DNA from: Glandiceps talaboti
Lineage: Eukaryota > Hemichordata > Enteropneusta > Spengelidae
DNA length: 64,000 bases
Reading direction: 5' to 3'
Assembly: GCF_964340395.1 (NCBI RefSeq)
Contig: NC_135564.1
Location: forward strand, 2,569,501-2,633,500
Position 1 is the stretch's first letter. Each line of letters starts with the position of its first letter. The position numbers and the translations under genes are program-made. The notes below the pieces were generated by a model. The model saw only the letters and a list, made by a program, of their open reading frames with translations, was not told the origin of the DNA and ran no database searches. Below are positions 1-13,600 of this stretch, one piece after another.

Positions 1-368
1 TGCTTTTTGTTAAGGGCAGTAACCAGGTAAAATCTACTGGGGTTTCTAAGTCATTTTACCAGGGTTTCCACACAAAATTATAGTAGATTGTATGGGAAAC
101 TGTAACTATTACCCACTTTCTGTTACCGGGGTTCCCCAACCTTAGCAACAACACTGCTGTGAAATCACAATGTATGATGCCTATCCAACCATTGACCCTG
201 GAGGGTTTATGATTCAACAGATGACACTCCCAAGGATCAACACAAGGCTTAGAAGTTTATACACTAGTAAATGTAGTCTTTATACTAAAATGTTATAAAC
301 ACAGGTAAGTATGTTTTAATACCAGCATTTACTAGACTTTTTTTAATGATAGAACTGTTTCTACATAC

Positions 369-1693
369 CGACTGACAGTGGCAGGAGAAGCGACCGCCAA
401 ATCCTGGACTTCAAACAACATGTGTATAGTTGGGTTTAGTTTGATACGTTCACTGTTAGCTAAACACAACATTTTGTTGTCATCCAATACAGTGTTCATG
501 TTTTCAATCCATAGAGCATCAACAGGTCCATCACATACCACCCACTTGTGATCTTCAGAAGTGTCCTAAAAAAGGAAAAAAGGAAGAATACATATTTAGT
601 GTGATTTTTTTTTTAAAACTGAGCATATAACAGAATTTTTATCTAAATTTTGCAGTTGAATTTTGGTGGCAAAGTATGATAAAGATAACTTTGGCAGGAA
701 AACTCTATTTACTTAACAGAATACTAAACTACATTTCACAAGATATTTTCAAAATTTTGAGCAGACGACAGAAAATTTTAAAATTTTGAAACTGAATTTT
801 GACAGGAGAATTCACCACAGATGATATTGACAGGAAAATACTCAGTCCTTTACAGAATATACATTAAAATGTGAATTGTTTCCAAAATGTTCAGCAGACG
901 ACAGAAAATATTACAAAATTTTGGCGGGAAAGTAGACAAGATGAAATTTGATTTACTTACAGTGACTGTGTGTCTGACAGTCATAGCCATCAGGCCATCT
1001 TGCCATTCTAGAGTTAGTTTATTGACTTCACCGTACAGTTCACCCATAGTGATAGATTTAGGGTTGAGTACAAATGTATGTACAGGTAAGTAGTATGGGT
1101 TGTCAACATCAACCTCATCAGCATGGAGATTAGTTAGGGTATCCTTCAAAACCTGAAATTAAAGTGTGAGAAAATGTTAGATGTTTTCTCCCTTTCTGTA
1201 AAATTTTCAGTTTATGTGTCTGTCTGTCTTGTATGCACGAGTGTTTGTATGTATGGCAGCATGTGTTTCCATCTGGTTCTGTTTGTCTCCTGTCTGTCTT
1301 TGGTTTTTATCTAAAAAAGAAAGTGTGCAATTCAAGGTTGGATGTAAAATTTTCCATTTGTATGTACGTTTCCCTTTGCATATGCATCAATATGTCCCTC
1401 TTCCTGCGTCTACATATGACTCACCTCATAGACAGTTATTTTACCACCACCAGTAGGTCAAACTAACATGACACACTCACCTCATAGACAGTGGTTTTAC
1501 CACCACCTGTAGGTCCAACTAACATGACACCGTGTCTTACAATCATAGTTTCATACAGCTGGATGACTTTTAAGACCAGTGTGTCAACAATCTGTAGTCC
1601 CTTTGATGCAAAGGACTGAATGATGTACTCCTGTAGTTTGCCATAATCGTGTGCTGGGATCTCGACACCAGGGAACAAATCTGACAATATAGC
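369..1693 (-). other. DNAH6: Dynein AAA2 module, first three exons
   Basis: Exons 1693-1481, 1152-961 and 565-369 encode the beginning of AAA2. Seen are the P-loop [10 protein letters not shown], the conserved [15 protein letters not shown], and [20 protein letters not shown] followed by the sensor region [15 protein letters not shown]. The last exon stops in phase 2 after SR. Positions 1-368 hold only intron sequence, so the rest of the motor lies outside the window. Confidence 0.93.
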
Positions 1694-4600
1694 CTGTAAT
1701 TGAAATGTAACATAACTTTACTACACTGACATAGAAGGATGGCTTTCATTACCAGTGGAAAGTCTCCAAGCTACAGTTACCCATAGACCCTCTACCAAAC
1801 AGAGGTCTATGATTTACACTCTCCATGTACAATGTAAATAATGACACTTTTGAGTAGGGCTTATTCCATTTCAAAAGTACCATGAAATGCATAGTACAAT
1901 AGATAACAAAAGAAAATGGATTTTGCTGAAAAGATATAGTCTTTATACAAAAATATGGTATCTAATGACAATGTAAAACTATTCCCATAACCATGTACAC
2001 ATGGAAGACTCTGTTTTCTGGTTAACCATATATGTATATGGCTGTTCTATGACTTGACAACACCCCCTCATCATGTTTCTTTGCAGCACAATTGCGTCAT
2101 ATGTGACAACAGTGAGGTCATCATGACCCTTTTCAGGTTATCCCCAGACCATTACTGAATAGAGAGATTGTAAAAAAACTGTTTTGAGAAATCTTACCTG
2201 GAAGAGACTAGCATCTTCTGTTAAAAATTTAGGTAGGTTACTATCTCTCAAGGCTCTGATTAGGACAACATCTTCACCAAGCTCAGGGTTGTCACGTTTG
2301 AGTGAACCAGCCATGACAAGTACAGATTTGACAGCTCTCATACCGAAATCATAATGATCTTGTTGAGATAACTGTTCACTACACAGTTTGTACATCTGTG
2401 TCATTTTACGGGCCAGGTTCCTTGAGTCTTCAAAACCTTCTGAATACAAGCTCACTTCAGCAATCAAGGCTGTGGAAGAAGAATGAAGGCAACAGAGTTT
2501 GAATTAGCATCTGGATAGCTACATGCACATAATGGTGTTCAGTAACAGTTGGAAAGATAGGACTTTATGAATATGAATCTGAATATGACTTTAGGAACAT
2601 GAGAATGATGCCAAAATGCAATAGCGATGAATATGAATCTGAAAATATTTCCAATTATATTAATTATTTAATATTGACAAGTCTGAATCTGAAAATAGAT
2701 TTACAATAATTCATTTTATACCACTATTGGTATTACAAAGAAATGTTTATGCTAGATTGTGATCCTTCAGACCCTCAATTCGATAACCCCCTCTCATAAT
2801 TGTCAACCCTAGTATGTAGTGCTTCACAACAGAAAGTAGAACGTACCATAATCAGGTACCATCATAGCAATGGGTCTGAATAAAGCCTTCAAGTTGTCTG
2901 GTAGTTCAGTACGGCCAGCATAACCAGGATTCATTGTGATAAATGCTGCACAACTAGGAACAAGCTTGATTTCACGGCCTTCAAACATGAACCTTGCAAC
3001 CTGAAATGAAGATTTGAAGGGAAACAGAGTGAAATAGTGAAAAGTAAACAACACTGTAAATTGCATGTTGTGGACTAACAACTCTATAACATGTCAAAAT
3101 ATTATATAATTTCTTCCCTCTGTTCTACTTTTATAAGATTTCTAAGCACTTCAGTGTGAAAAAAGATATTGTGCTGAAAGTGAACATCTCCAGATAACAA
3201 GTGAACAGAAAGCTTTTAATGGTATGAAGGTTTAACAAATAAAGGATTATAATCTAATGGTTTTGCTCTCTTACCTTTGCAGCCTTTGCGTTCCTAATTG
3301 TGATCAATTGTTGTGCAATCACAGATAAGACTTCAATGTCGATACGATTGAATTCATCAAAACAGCACCATGCACCAGACTGGGCCAGACCAGAGAAAAA
3401 CCTACCCATCATCTTGTAATCAAGACCATCGGAACAATTGAATACAACACATTGTTTTGCTAATGCTTTGGCCAAGTCTTTAGTGGTTTCTGTTTTGCCA
3501 GTACCAGCTGGGCCAGCTGGGGCACCACCCAAATCTAACTGCAGTGCCCCCATGAGGCACAAGTAGCAACGATCCTGTTGAGAGAAAAGATTGTATTTAG
3601 TAAGAGTAAGACATCATTGAAGTCAAAATTTAGCTACAGTGATTTGATGATGTTATGATGATTTTACAATTATTCTCCATATAGAGATCTACCAGAGTCT
3701 ATCCTGATTGTGATTTCTCTAACACAAAATGTACAAGTTTACATAACTTTCTTTGTACATATTTCTATATAGACGATGCCCTGAATAAACAGATATCACT
3801 CCTATCCTTCAACACAGGAGTTATGTACGTCTTGTTCTGGACCAGTAACTGTAGCAAACACTTTCATTTCATACATTGCATTCCAATAAGTACATCTTTC
3901 AGTATAAATCTTAACTACACTCAATCATTTCTATATCCAAAATAAGATTTTTCACTAAAAGGAGACAGTCAACTGATAGAAGATTTCTACTCACTGTCAA
4001 TGGAGTTATGACCAATCTGGGAGAAGCTCCAAGATACTCATATCCATACACATAGTTTGATGTTGACATTCTGACCATACAGTTGTCGATGTCGTAGTCC
4101 CAATAATAACGTAAATTCTTCGTCCAATCAAAGCTGTTGGTTTGATCCACCTTTCCTCGTACCATCTCAGTAACGATATCCCTGGCGTGTACATCAATTG
4201 TAATCAGGGCACCAATGATACTTCTTGCTAATTTGGTTAGCTCACCTCGCACCAGACCAGCCAGTTGGTTTAAATTCTACCAACAAAATGAAAATAGGCT
4301 GTCAGGAATTTGAATAATGGTTTTCATACATAGTAATGGTAGTGAATGGCCTATGAATAATGTTGCACGGACTCGACTTGGTTTTGAGAGAGGTTGTTAT
4401 GGCCAAGCAACAATTTGGTTTCAACTAAGGACAAATTAAAAGGTTCTTTACTTGAATAATCCTATGTAATCCTTTGTGACTTTCACTAATAAGATCATAG
4501 AGTAACATGAGAAACTAAATTCATGACAATGGGCATTAAAGAGATTCTTCTGCAAACATGCTGACTTGTCAATAAATGATAAATTACTCACCTTGAAACA

Positions 4601-7600
4601 TTGTTGTTCAAAATCTGCTATGGCTTCAAGGCGATCAAAATCCCCTTCTAAAATCTCAGTAATTTCCCTGGCCCATACAATCTGACTGACTGTCAACACC
4701 ACCTGAGATGCATGACACACAACCCATTCTTCACGGGGACGTCTCTCATAGTCAGCTAGAGCATTTTTAGTAAGTCTTCTGAGAGACGAGACCATAGCCT
4801 CTTCTACTTTGCCAAGCCAGTCTTCAACATTACCTCTGGCTTTCAAACCTTTTCCAAGTCCCACTTTTTCATTTTCAGGTGACAGCATAGCCAAAATATC
4901 ATTATCACTAGGCTTGGAAGCTGTTGTCTCTGTATACGGTGTAAGAAAAACATGTTTCAATATGCAAATCACATAATTTCATATGTAAACCATATGCAAA
5001 TTAGATAATTACACATGCAATTCATATATCTATACCTAAACTGATGATACTGTTTATTAGTTGAAATAAAAAATGTGAATCAAACACCACTATAATAAAA
5101 ATCATCATTTTATTTTTGTGACATGAACACTGGGACTGTTTCCAAAGATGTAACCCATCTACATGTGGCTCAGTGATTTGGACAACACACAATCTTCTCT
5201 AGTGACCACCATAGCTGACTTATTTTCACCCCATTCCTAACATGACCCAAATTCTTTCCTAGTCCACAACTAGAATACCACAGCTATTTATTTTCTGAAC
5301 ACCCCTATACTTCTTTCCATTTGGTATGTTCCTATTGTTTTCTGTCATAGTTCTTACTACATGAGGGTGAAAGGACAAACTTGTTTTACCTTGTGATGGG
5401 GTAGCTTTACCATCGCTGGATTTCGGTACAACATCCGATCCAAACTCCAATCTTGCAATTGCATCAAAACATTTCCGTAAATGGGGTTGTACAGCCTGTG
5501 GATTACGAGTCTGTGACAAGATCTCCAGTAGTTCATCATTAGACAAGAAGTAAAACCTGACAAAAAACGACGAAAGAAATGAAAATGTCAGATTTATTTT
5601 CAAGATATATCAAGAAGTACTTGTATCCTGATACCAATTGGGAAAGTGGAAATCATGAAAAACAAGGATCGACATGTTGTGTATGTTTTATGTCACATAA
5701 ATAATAATGGTACATTTACCAAAAATGCAACATAATAACTGAACTATAAAAATGATGATATGTTCTTGAAATTTCAGAAGCTTTTATACAAAAAGTGAAA
5801 ATTACAATATTCAACATTTTTTTCTTAGAGTTAGAAAATATTAATAATACGAGGTCCTACGATTAGTCAACATACATATAGCAATTGGAGACCCTTATAT
5901 GTTGTAATAATTGTACTTTCTGCAACTAATTTTTTGAAAATGATACCATAATATCCATCATTTCTGTGTAAAAAATTGAGTTTAATTTGCTAACCTTGAG
6001 AAGATGACTCGTTTGGATTCCAGATATGCTTCCAGACATTTCTGGATCTGATCCAGCAACAAGTTATTATTCTGGAATGTTTCCAACAGTCCTGGTTGTG
6101 TGGCTGCTCTAAGAGAGTTGGGAAGTCTGTTCACTTTCCTCATCACTTCCTTCCATGATTTATCAACAGTGGCAAACATCTTAGACTCTGCTGGTAGCTG
6201 TCTCTGGATGTCTGGAGCACTGAAGATACTCTCCAAGTATAACCAGTTACGTTGACAATTCAACCACTCATCCTGAGGTTATCAACAGAAATTAACATTT
6301 TAGTGTACCAAAAATCATATTTCATTTCCATTGATGATATTACAACATGATATTAAATTACAATCCAGTAGTAACATTTTACTGAGCAAACTTAGATGTG
6401 TTTTGAATGACAATATCATAAGTCGTTCTAAATCCTTAATACCTGCGAATCCACTTATAACACAGTAAATGTATCCACTTCATCTGCACCTTGAGCTTTG
6501 CTTGCAGAGATTATGCATCTTAAAAATCTTCCTTACTATTATTACTATAAACTCATGACTTAATTCATAAGAAATTTATTATTTTTTGACCAACATACCA
6601 ATGTTTCACTGAACAGCTGTAAGTTCTTTAACCATTCTTCAACTCTAGGTTTGATAGGTCCGACATGACGGGAGCTAGCAATGGTTGATACGTTCACCAT
6701 ACTATCATCCAATAGAACCTGTATATCATCTGTACCACCCAATATGAAGACATCTTTAGAGTCACGGTGTGGTAGAACTACAAACTCTGTTGTCTTCCAG
6801 GCATCTTCAACCTAACCAAACCAAACAAAACATGGATAATTATTTAAAGGGCCATGTTTCAATCCTGGGTCATCACATTAGTGTAATAATAATAAGGATT
6901 ACATGGGATCATTCTTTGTTGTGGCCAAACGTTTTTCACAACCAACCAGATTTCATCTGAAGTGGGACTTTAAGTGCTGACAAAAGAGCTCAAACAATAT
7001 TTCCAGGTTTGTCAGTTCAGCATAATAATATATCTTCATGACATCGCATCAAAGTTTCTGCACAGCTGTGGTTCAAATCTTGCCCAAAAACTTTAACCAC
7101 TCAGAAACAAATGGCAGTGATGGGGCATAACTGCATCTCAGTAGACAATAAAATTGATAAAGTTGTATGTTATATTTTGAGGATAGGGTCAGACTCCCTG
7201 ATTTGTAGTATCAACTATTAGTAGACCACTACATCATCATGTACCACCAATCATACATGGTACACTATACTGCAGACAAGTACAAGTACATTACCTTCTT
7301 CAGCAAGGCTTCCAATGAGGCCTCACTTGATGCCATACCAGAAATTTCCTCAATGGCTTCAGTATGTTTGAAGGCATTGATTTTATCCAGCAGACCCAAG
7401 TTCAGAGGCTCTTCAGGAGTGAAGTGATAGTTGAAGATGTTTTCTATCATATCCCAATGACGTTGTTTCAATGATGGATTCCTCAGATTGGTTACCATTG
7501 GCAACTATAAGTAACAAACAAGATAAGTAAAATTATACCCACCTTGTTCGTCACAAAATATTTGTCATATGTTGGTGATTTTGGTGGCATTGTTGGTTGA

Positions 7601-10600
7601 AATTCCTCATTTACACTAAACTGGTTTTAGAAATCTTCTCTTTTTGCTCATTTCTAGCAACTCCATAAAAGTTAAGTTGATTGTTTTCTGTCTTCCAAGA
7701 TTTAGAATTTGATTACATCAAAATCCTAGGAAGCTTTATGGTGGATATCTTCTGGTATACCATAACTTCTGCAATTATTACAACCTTGTTTTTTAAATGA
7801 AGTGTTCATTAGAATGAAGGATACGTTCTTACAAAAATTTTATTTTCAGGTATACACAGCTTTTGTTAAAACAGTTCGCTAATACAGAGATCAAGCATTG
7901 TTTATATGTGTTTGGTGTGACATCAATTTATCATCTTACCTTCTCTCTCATACTTTCCACTCTGTCTTTGAGTTGAGGTACAACCATGTTTGGTGGTAAG
8001 CCCTTCTCTAGTTGATAGACTGACTTAGCATACTTGGTGACTTGGCCATTCAGTACTTCTGGGTCTAAACAATCAAATTCACACTGAAAGACAAAAAAAA
8101 ACCCACAAATGTAGAGTGAGATCTCTTTCCATTGTCATATCAAGGAAGTTGGATAGCAAATCTATGGGATTGATTAGTTGATAACATACACTGAATATGA
8201 CAACCAACATTTACACATGCCATGGTGCTACAAGCTTGGTGGGTACGGATGCATGATTCATGCAATTTTTTGAAAGCATTTTTACCTTTTACACAAAAAT
8301 TGGAGACATTTCTTGAGCATTGAATAAGTACCTACATGTCCTTATCGACCCCATGTGGAGGGAATTTTTAGACACAAAAGTGAAGCCATATTAGGAATTT
8401 CTCATGAAAAAGTAACCAATTTTTAGTGATATGCACCCATTCACTTTCCCATAAGAGTACCCCTGGGATTAGTACACTATTTTTTTGTAACCTAAGGGGT
8501 ACTTAGTCTTTATTTGCATATTCGTGAACCAGTAACCAATAAAGCCCCGCCTTGCATACTTACAGTTTGCCATTCCTCTGCCTGTGCATCCCAGTCTCTG
8601 AGTGAATCCCACAGTAGCTGTTTGAGTTTCAATTCAGCATGGACTTCTTCAAGTTCTTCATATTTGGTGATCTCAACTTTGAAGTTCTTCTGGTAAGATT
8701 TGTAAGTGAAAGCTGTCCTCTGTATTTTACTCATTCTTTCTTGTAGTCTGGACAATACAGTCATGATCTTGTCACGGTCTGCATTGCCATCTAAAATCAT
8801 TGGATTCTGCAAAGGAAAACATTTCATCAAATTTATAATTTAACAAATTTATCTACCAACCTGGACAATCACTCCTATGACCCTTGTATATTTAATACAG
8901 TAGCAAATCTTTGAGTGTGATTGTAATGAAAGGTGGGGGTATGGAGTATTTCTGTAACATTGCATAAACTGTAAAACGTCAAACAAAATATGCTATAAGT
9001 ATAATTTGATGTCTTACACACTTTGTAATGACTGATTTATTTTGCTCTCATATGAATTTATTATACGTGTGTAAATGACAATTAGTTTTGTGTAAAATGT
9101 AAAAGTGGAGGTATTTTCTCTGTAATTCCTAAATTGAGCTTTTAAAATGACAAACATGTAAGGCTGATTATCTTTTCATGTAATTCATAATTTACACTTT
9201 GTAATCTGTACTGCTAACTTTGTAATCTGTACTGCTAACTTTGTAATATGCACTGCTAAATCTGCTGTCCACCCTCTGTACTGCTATGGACAATTAGATG
9301 GCAAACATTTCTCACAATTTCACATCCAAAATACAATATTCAGTGCACATATTTTTTAGATATATCTGACTCACCTGTGATTCTTGTTTGATTTCTTTGA
9401 CGTCTTTATTCAACTCTGCAATGTCTTTGTCTAAACTATTACAGAATTTGTCAATGTTGGCATCTCGTTCACCGACTGCTTTATCAATGGCATTCCTGAC
9501 GGCACTGACGGATGGATTCAGTGTTTGGTAGACAGCAAAGTCTTCTGGTGGTGTAGGGACAGTGTATGTTTCTATCAATTCATACATCTCTTTCACTACG
9601 AGTGCTTCACCATCCATACTATCAATCTGTAATAAACAGCAAAATAATAATTATTACTTTTTATGTTATGCTTTCCTATGCTGTGCTCAAAGTGCTTTAC
9701 AATTCTTATCCCTGGCACAGATCTATAGAGACACATCGACCATTTATAATACTCCCTGGGTAGTGTACAATCTATCGTAGCCTTTGTGATGCACCTAAAA
9801 TGTATATGATTTTAGCATTCACATGACAACCTCTATCCTACCAGGTCCCCAACTATAAAGCTATTTTGACTGGAGCACAATCGTGGTTCAAACCTTTCCC
9901 AAGGACTTTAGCCACTCAGAAACAAACAACAATGGCAAGGTTCAAACTTGTGGGGTTCAGATTCCAAGCAGACCACTCTAACCATTCAATCATCATGATC
10001 CATTGATTTTTTTGTAGTGCAATCAATTCTGACTAGGCAGTGTGATGGAAGGAATTATCAAAATAGGATTAAATCAATCCAAATATCATGTTTTAATACT
10101 TACTCTTTCTTGAATCTCATCAAGGAATGTCAGACTCTCTACAAACTCAATGGTGGATGTTGGTGTGATTTCTAACTTATACTGTGCATCTTGTGCCTCA
10201 GCTATCAGTACATCTGTTCTCTGCTTGGCAAGTACTGGTAATATATCATTTATCACCTGCAGAAAGATATAGTAAAGAATAGGTTACTACTGGATAATAT
10301 TATTCATGAAAGATGTCCTATTAACAAAGCAAGACAGATGCAAACTAAAACTATTGTTGTTGTATCATGTGATAGGTTATACAAGTAGGTGATAGTATTA
10401 CCTTAGTTATGTCAATATAATCATTCTGTAATCTATACTGAATGATGGTGAATGTGTCACTTGAGAAAAACTTGCTCGCAGAGACGCCATCCAGTGGGTG
10501 TAATTATATCCTTTGTTGACAGCGTATATCAACATTTTGCAATAGTTGTTTTAGTTTGTATCTGTGTTAAATTCCTGATAGCAAACTTATCAGTGTAGGT

Positions 10601-13600
10601 ATATGTTTAATATGACTTCATAAAATACATTTTCACGTTTTTGGTTATTACCTGAAAACTTGACCATAAACAGCCAAGGTGGACACTTTATAATATCAAA
10701 ACTTTACCACTGAATTTACCACTTTATGTTAGTCCCTTGTTTGAAAGATCAATGAATATACTTACATCTAAGCATCTGAGTGGAGATGGTATCAGTTTTT
10801 TCCTCAGTTGATCTGCATTCACCATCAACATACCAATCGCCCGTTTGATTTTGATGGCTTCTGCTCGTTTGTGTTCACCATGGTATTTCTCCAGTGAGGT
10901 GGCAAAGAACTGGACATCTATGAAGAATGATGATTCATAGGGTTTTATGAATACATGAGTTATTATAATAAGCAAGGATCTTAACCAATGTTGATTTAAT
11001 ATTTTGAGTGACAATTGAATGAAAATAGCTTCATTTATGTCGTAATAATTGTCATTTTGACGATAAGATTAAAAATACACTTCATCTACATACCATGTTC
11101 TTCTTTCTTGATCAATTCCAGATCTAGACTTTCGTTCTCCCGGAAGAATTCTCGGAATGCTTCAAAAGTGTCTGCATATTGATTGGCTGCATTGAATGCT
11201 GCAATGATGGCATCCTACAACAAGCAATGTACAAGATAATTCAAACTCAAGTCTGTAAATGGTCACAAATATGTACTATTCTTATCTTTCTTTTGAGATG
11301 GCTTAATGACAAGTCTGCTGTTTCTTGGCGCAAACATATTACAGATATGCATTTTAACCAAGCTAGGGAGTTTAGAAAGGGGTTGTATTTGGATTAGAAT
11401 AGGGTTAGACCACCTAACATATCTCTGGCTGGCATTGCCAACCATCAGTGAACCATCAAATAACAATGACAAACTGATAAGGTGCATACTGTAATTCACA
11501 ATCTCTGCAAAAAATAGAGCAATTAACAGTATATTTCCTCACAAATGGTGTGCCATCTAAGTCGATATGAAGCACAATTGACATACAGCAATTTTTGGTG
11601 ATACACCAAATTTGGTGTTCCCCTATCTCTTACCTTATGACTCACATAAATCCTAGTTTTTCTCATTTTGACCTACAACAAACTTTTTTTTTCTCTAGAG
11701 GGCACACTACTCACATGTATAAACATTCTATGTTATCATGCTAAATACATTCAGATCTGCCCAGATCCACTACATTATAACATAAAGGGGTGTTCTTGGC
11801 TTATATAAAGGGGTGTTCTTGGCTTACATAAAGGGGTGTTCTTGACTTACCTTGATATTTGTAACGATACCCATCAAGTGTTTGTCATCTTCAAACATAG
11901 ATGCAAGACTTGGTCCATCACCACAAGTCTTCTCCTCAAATTTGTTGTTGATAATGGGTCTATCAAAATGAAAGAAAGTCTGAATCAGTACAAGTTCACT
12001 AAATAATTGACATTTACACTTCTTCGGCATTCTGTGTTTAAGAATATCAACACCACAATCTGCAAAATGTTGTGTCAGACGTTGGTGACAGAAAAGTTGA
12101 TCCCTGACAAAATGTTGGCATTATCAATGTTTGTCGATTTTCAGATTTGAAATACTGTGTCATCCATTCCCCTTCCCGATTCTAAAATCTGTGAATCAAC
12201 ACTGTACAGGAATGTTCACAACACTGGGAATAAGAACGCGGTCAGTTAACGCTGTAAAAAATTTTGACCAACCTTGTGAATGCATCAAAGTATGTATCTG
12301 GTACTAGATTAGCCACACTCAGAACACAATCCTGGAATCTTTTGATGACTTCTTGTAGTCCATCCTGATAATCATCAACATCTGGTGCAAATAATAACTG
12401 ACTAGGTTCTAGTAGTAGTTCTGTCAGGTACAGTGGTGGTAAAGTGTGGTCAGTTTCCTCTGTCACACCAGTACCAGTAGTGGTGGCTGCCATGGTTGAA
12501 GTGGCACCAACAGTGGTTGGAGCACCAGCTGTGGTGGCCTGCAAGTCAAGTTACAAATGTTAATGTTATTATCAATACATCTACAAGTTTGAAATTAGGA
12601 ATATACCTCAGTTGGAACACTATGCAAAAAAATATGAAATTGTAAATTAAAAGATAATTTTTAAGGAATTTGTCAAAATTTAAATTACAATGATTCCTGT
12701 TTCCAACACACAACTACAAGATTATACCACTAGAGGGCGCTATTTGTTGAGCAGGTTTATTTTAATGTAACCTTACCTTATCATCATCTTTGTTTTCTTC
12801 TTCATCAAGTCCCTGTATCTGGGCCAATGTTGGTGTGCTTTGTAATTGTTCAGTCAAATAGTTCAACAAAGTTGATACTGAGTTCACAGCCAACACATGC
12901 ATTGTGTTCACAATCAAATAATCTGACAGTCGAATGAAACTGTAATGAAAAAAGTTCCTTCATTAGACTCTGAAGAAGTAAACATGCAAGTCCTTGTTTA
13001 CTTGCTTTGACTACAAAATAAGTCAATTTTCAAATTCTGAAAAATTTTCAAATCAATTTTCAAATTTCAAATAGCCTAGGATGTATAAAATGAACACTTC
13101 TCTACTAAAAGTAACATACACAATTTACAGCATCAACTCTTCATAGAATTTCTGATTCATCTTGAATGTTTGTCTCAGTGGCCAAGTCAAAACATGCTAT
13201 AAGACAGTGACACTTACCATGTTAATCTCCTACAATGTGTCCTTTTGTTGGCTTGTTCTGTGTATGTCATTTTATCTGGTGCTTCACCATAAATATCCAT
13301 ATCATAGTTACTCTGCATAAGGTAACTAGAACCAGCAGTGCCTGGTGGTATCATGTCACCATCTGAAAATACAATATTATAGTAGTACTCATAATTTGTG
13401 GCAAATACCTGGTGTCAGCCATCTTGAAAATTGGTGGCCATATTGGAATTTTTTTAAGTGGATTTGTAAGCAGTAAATATCTCAACTCAAACAATCCACA
13501 TGTGATCACAGTATCAAAATATATCATAAAGACAACATTCGTCCAGCAAGTTTAGTAAGTTTCACAGATATTAATGAAACAACAGTCAATCTACTAACTC

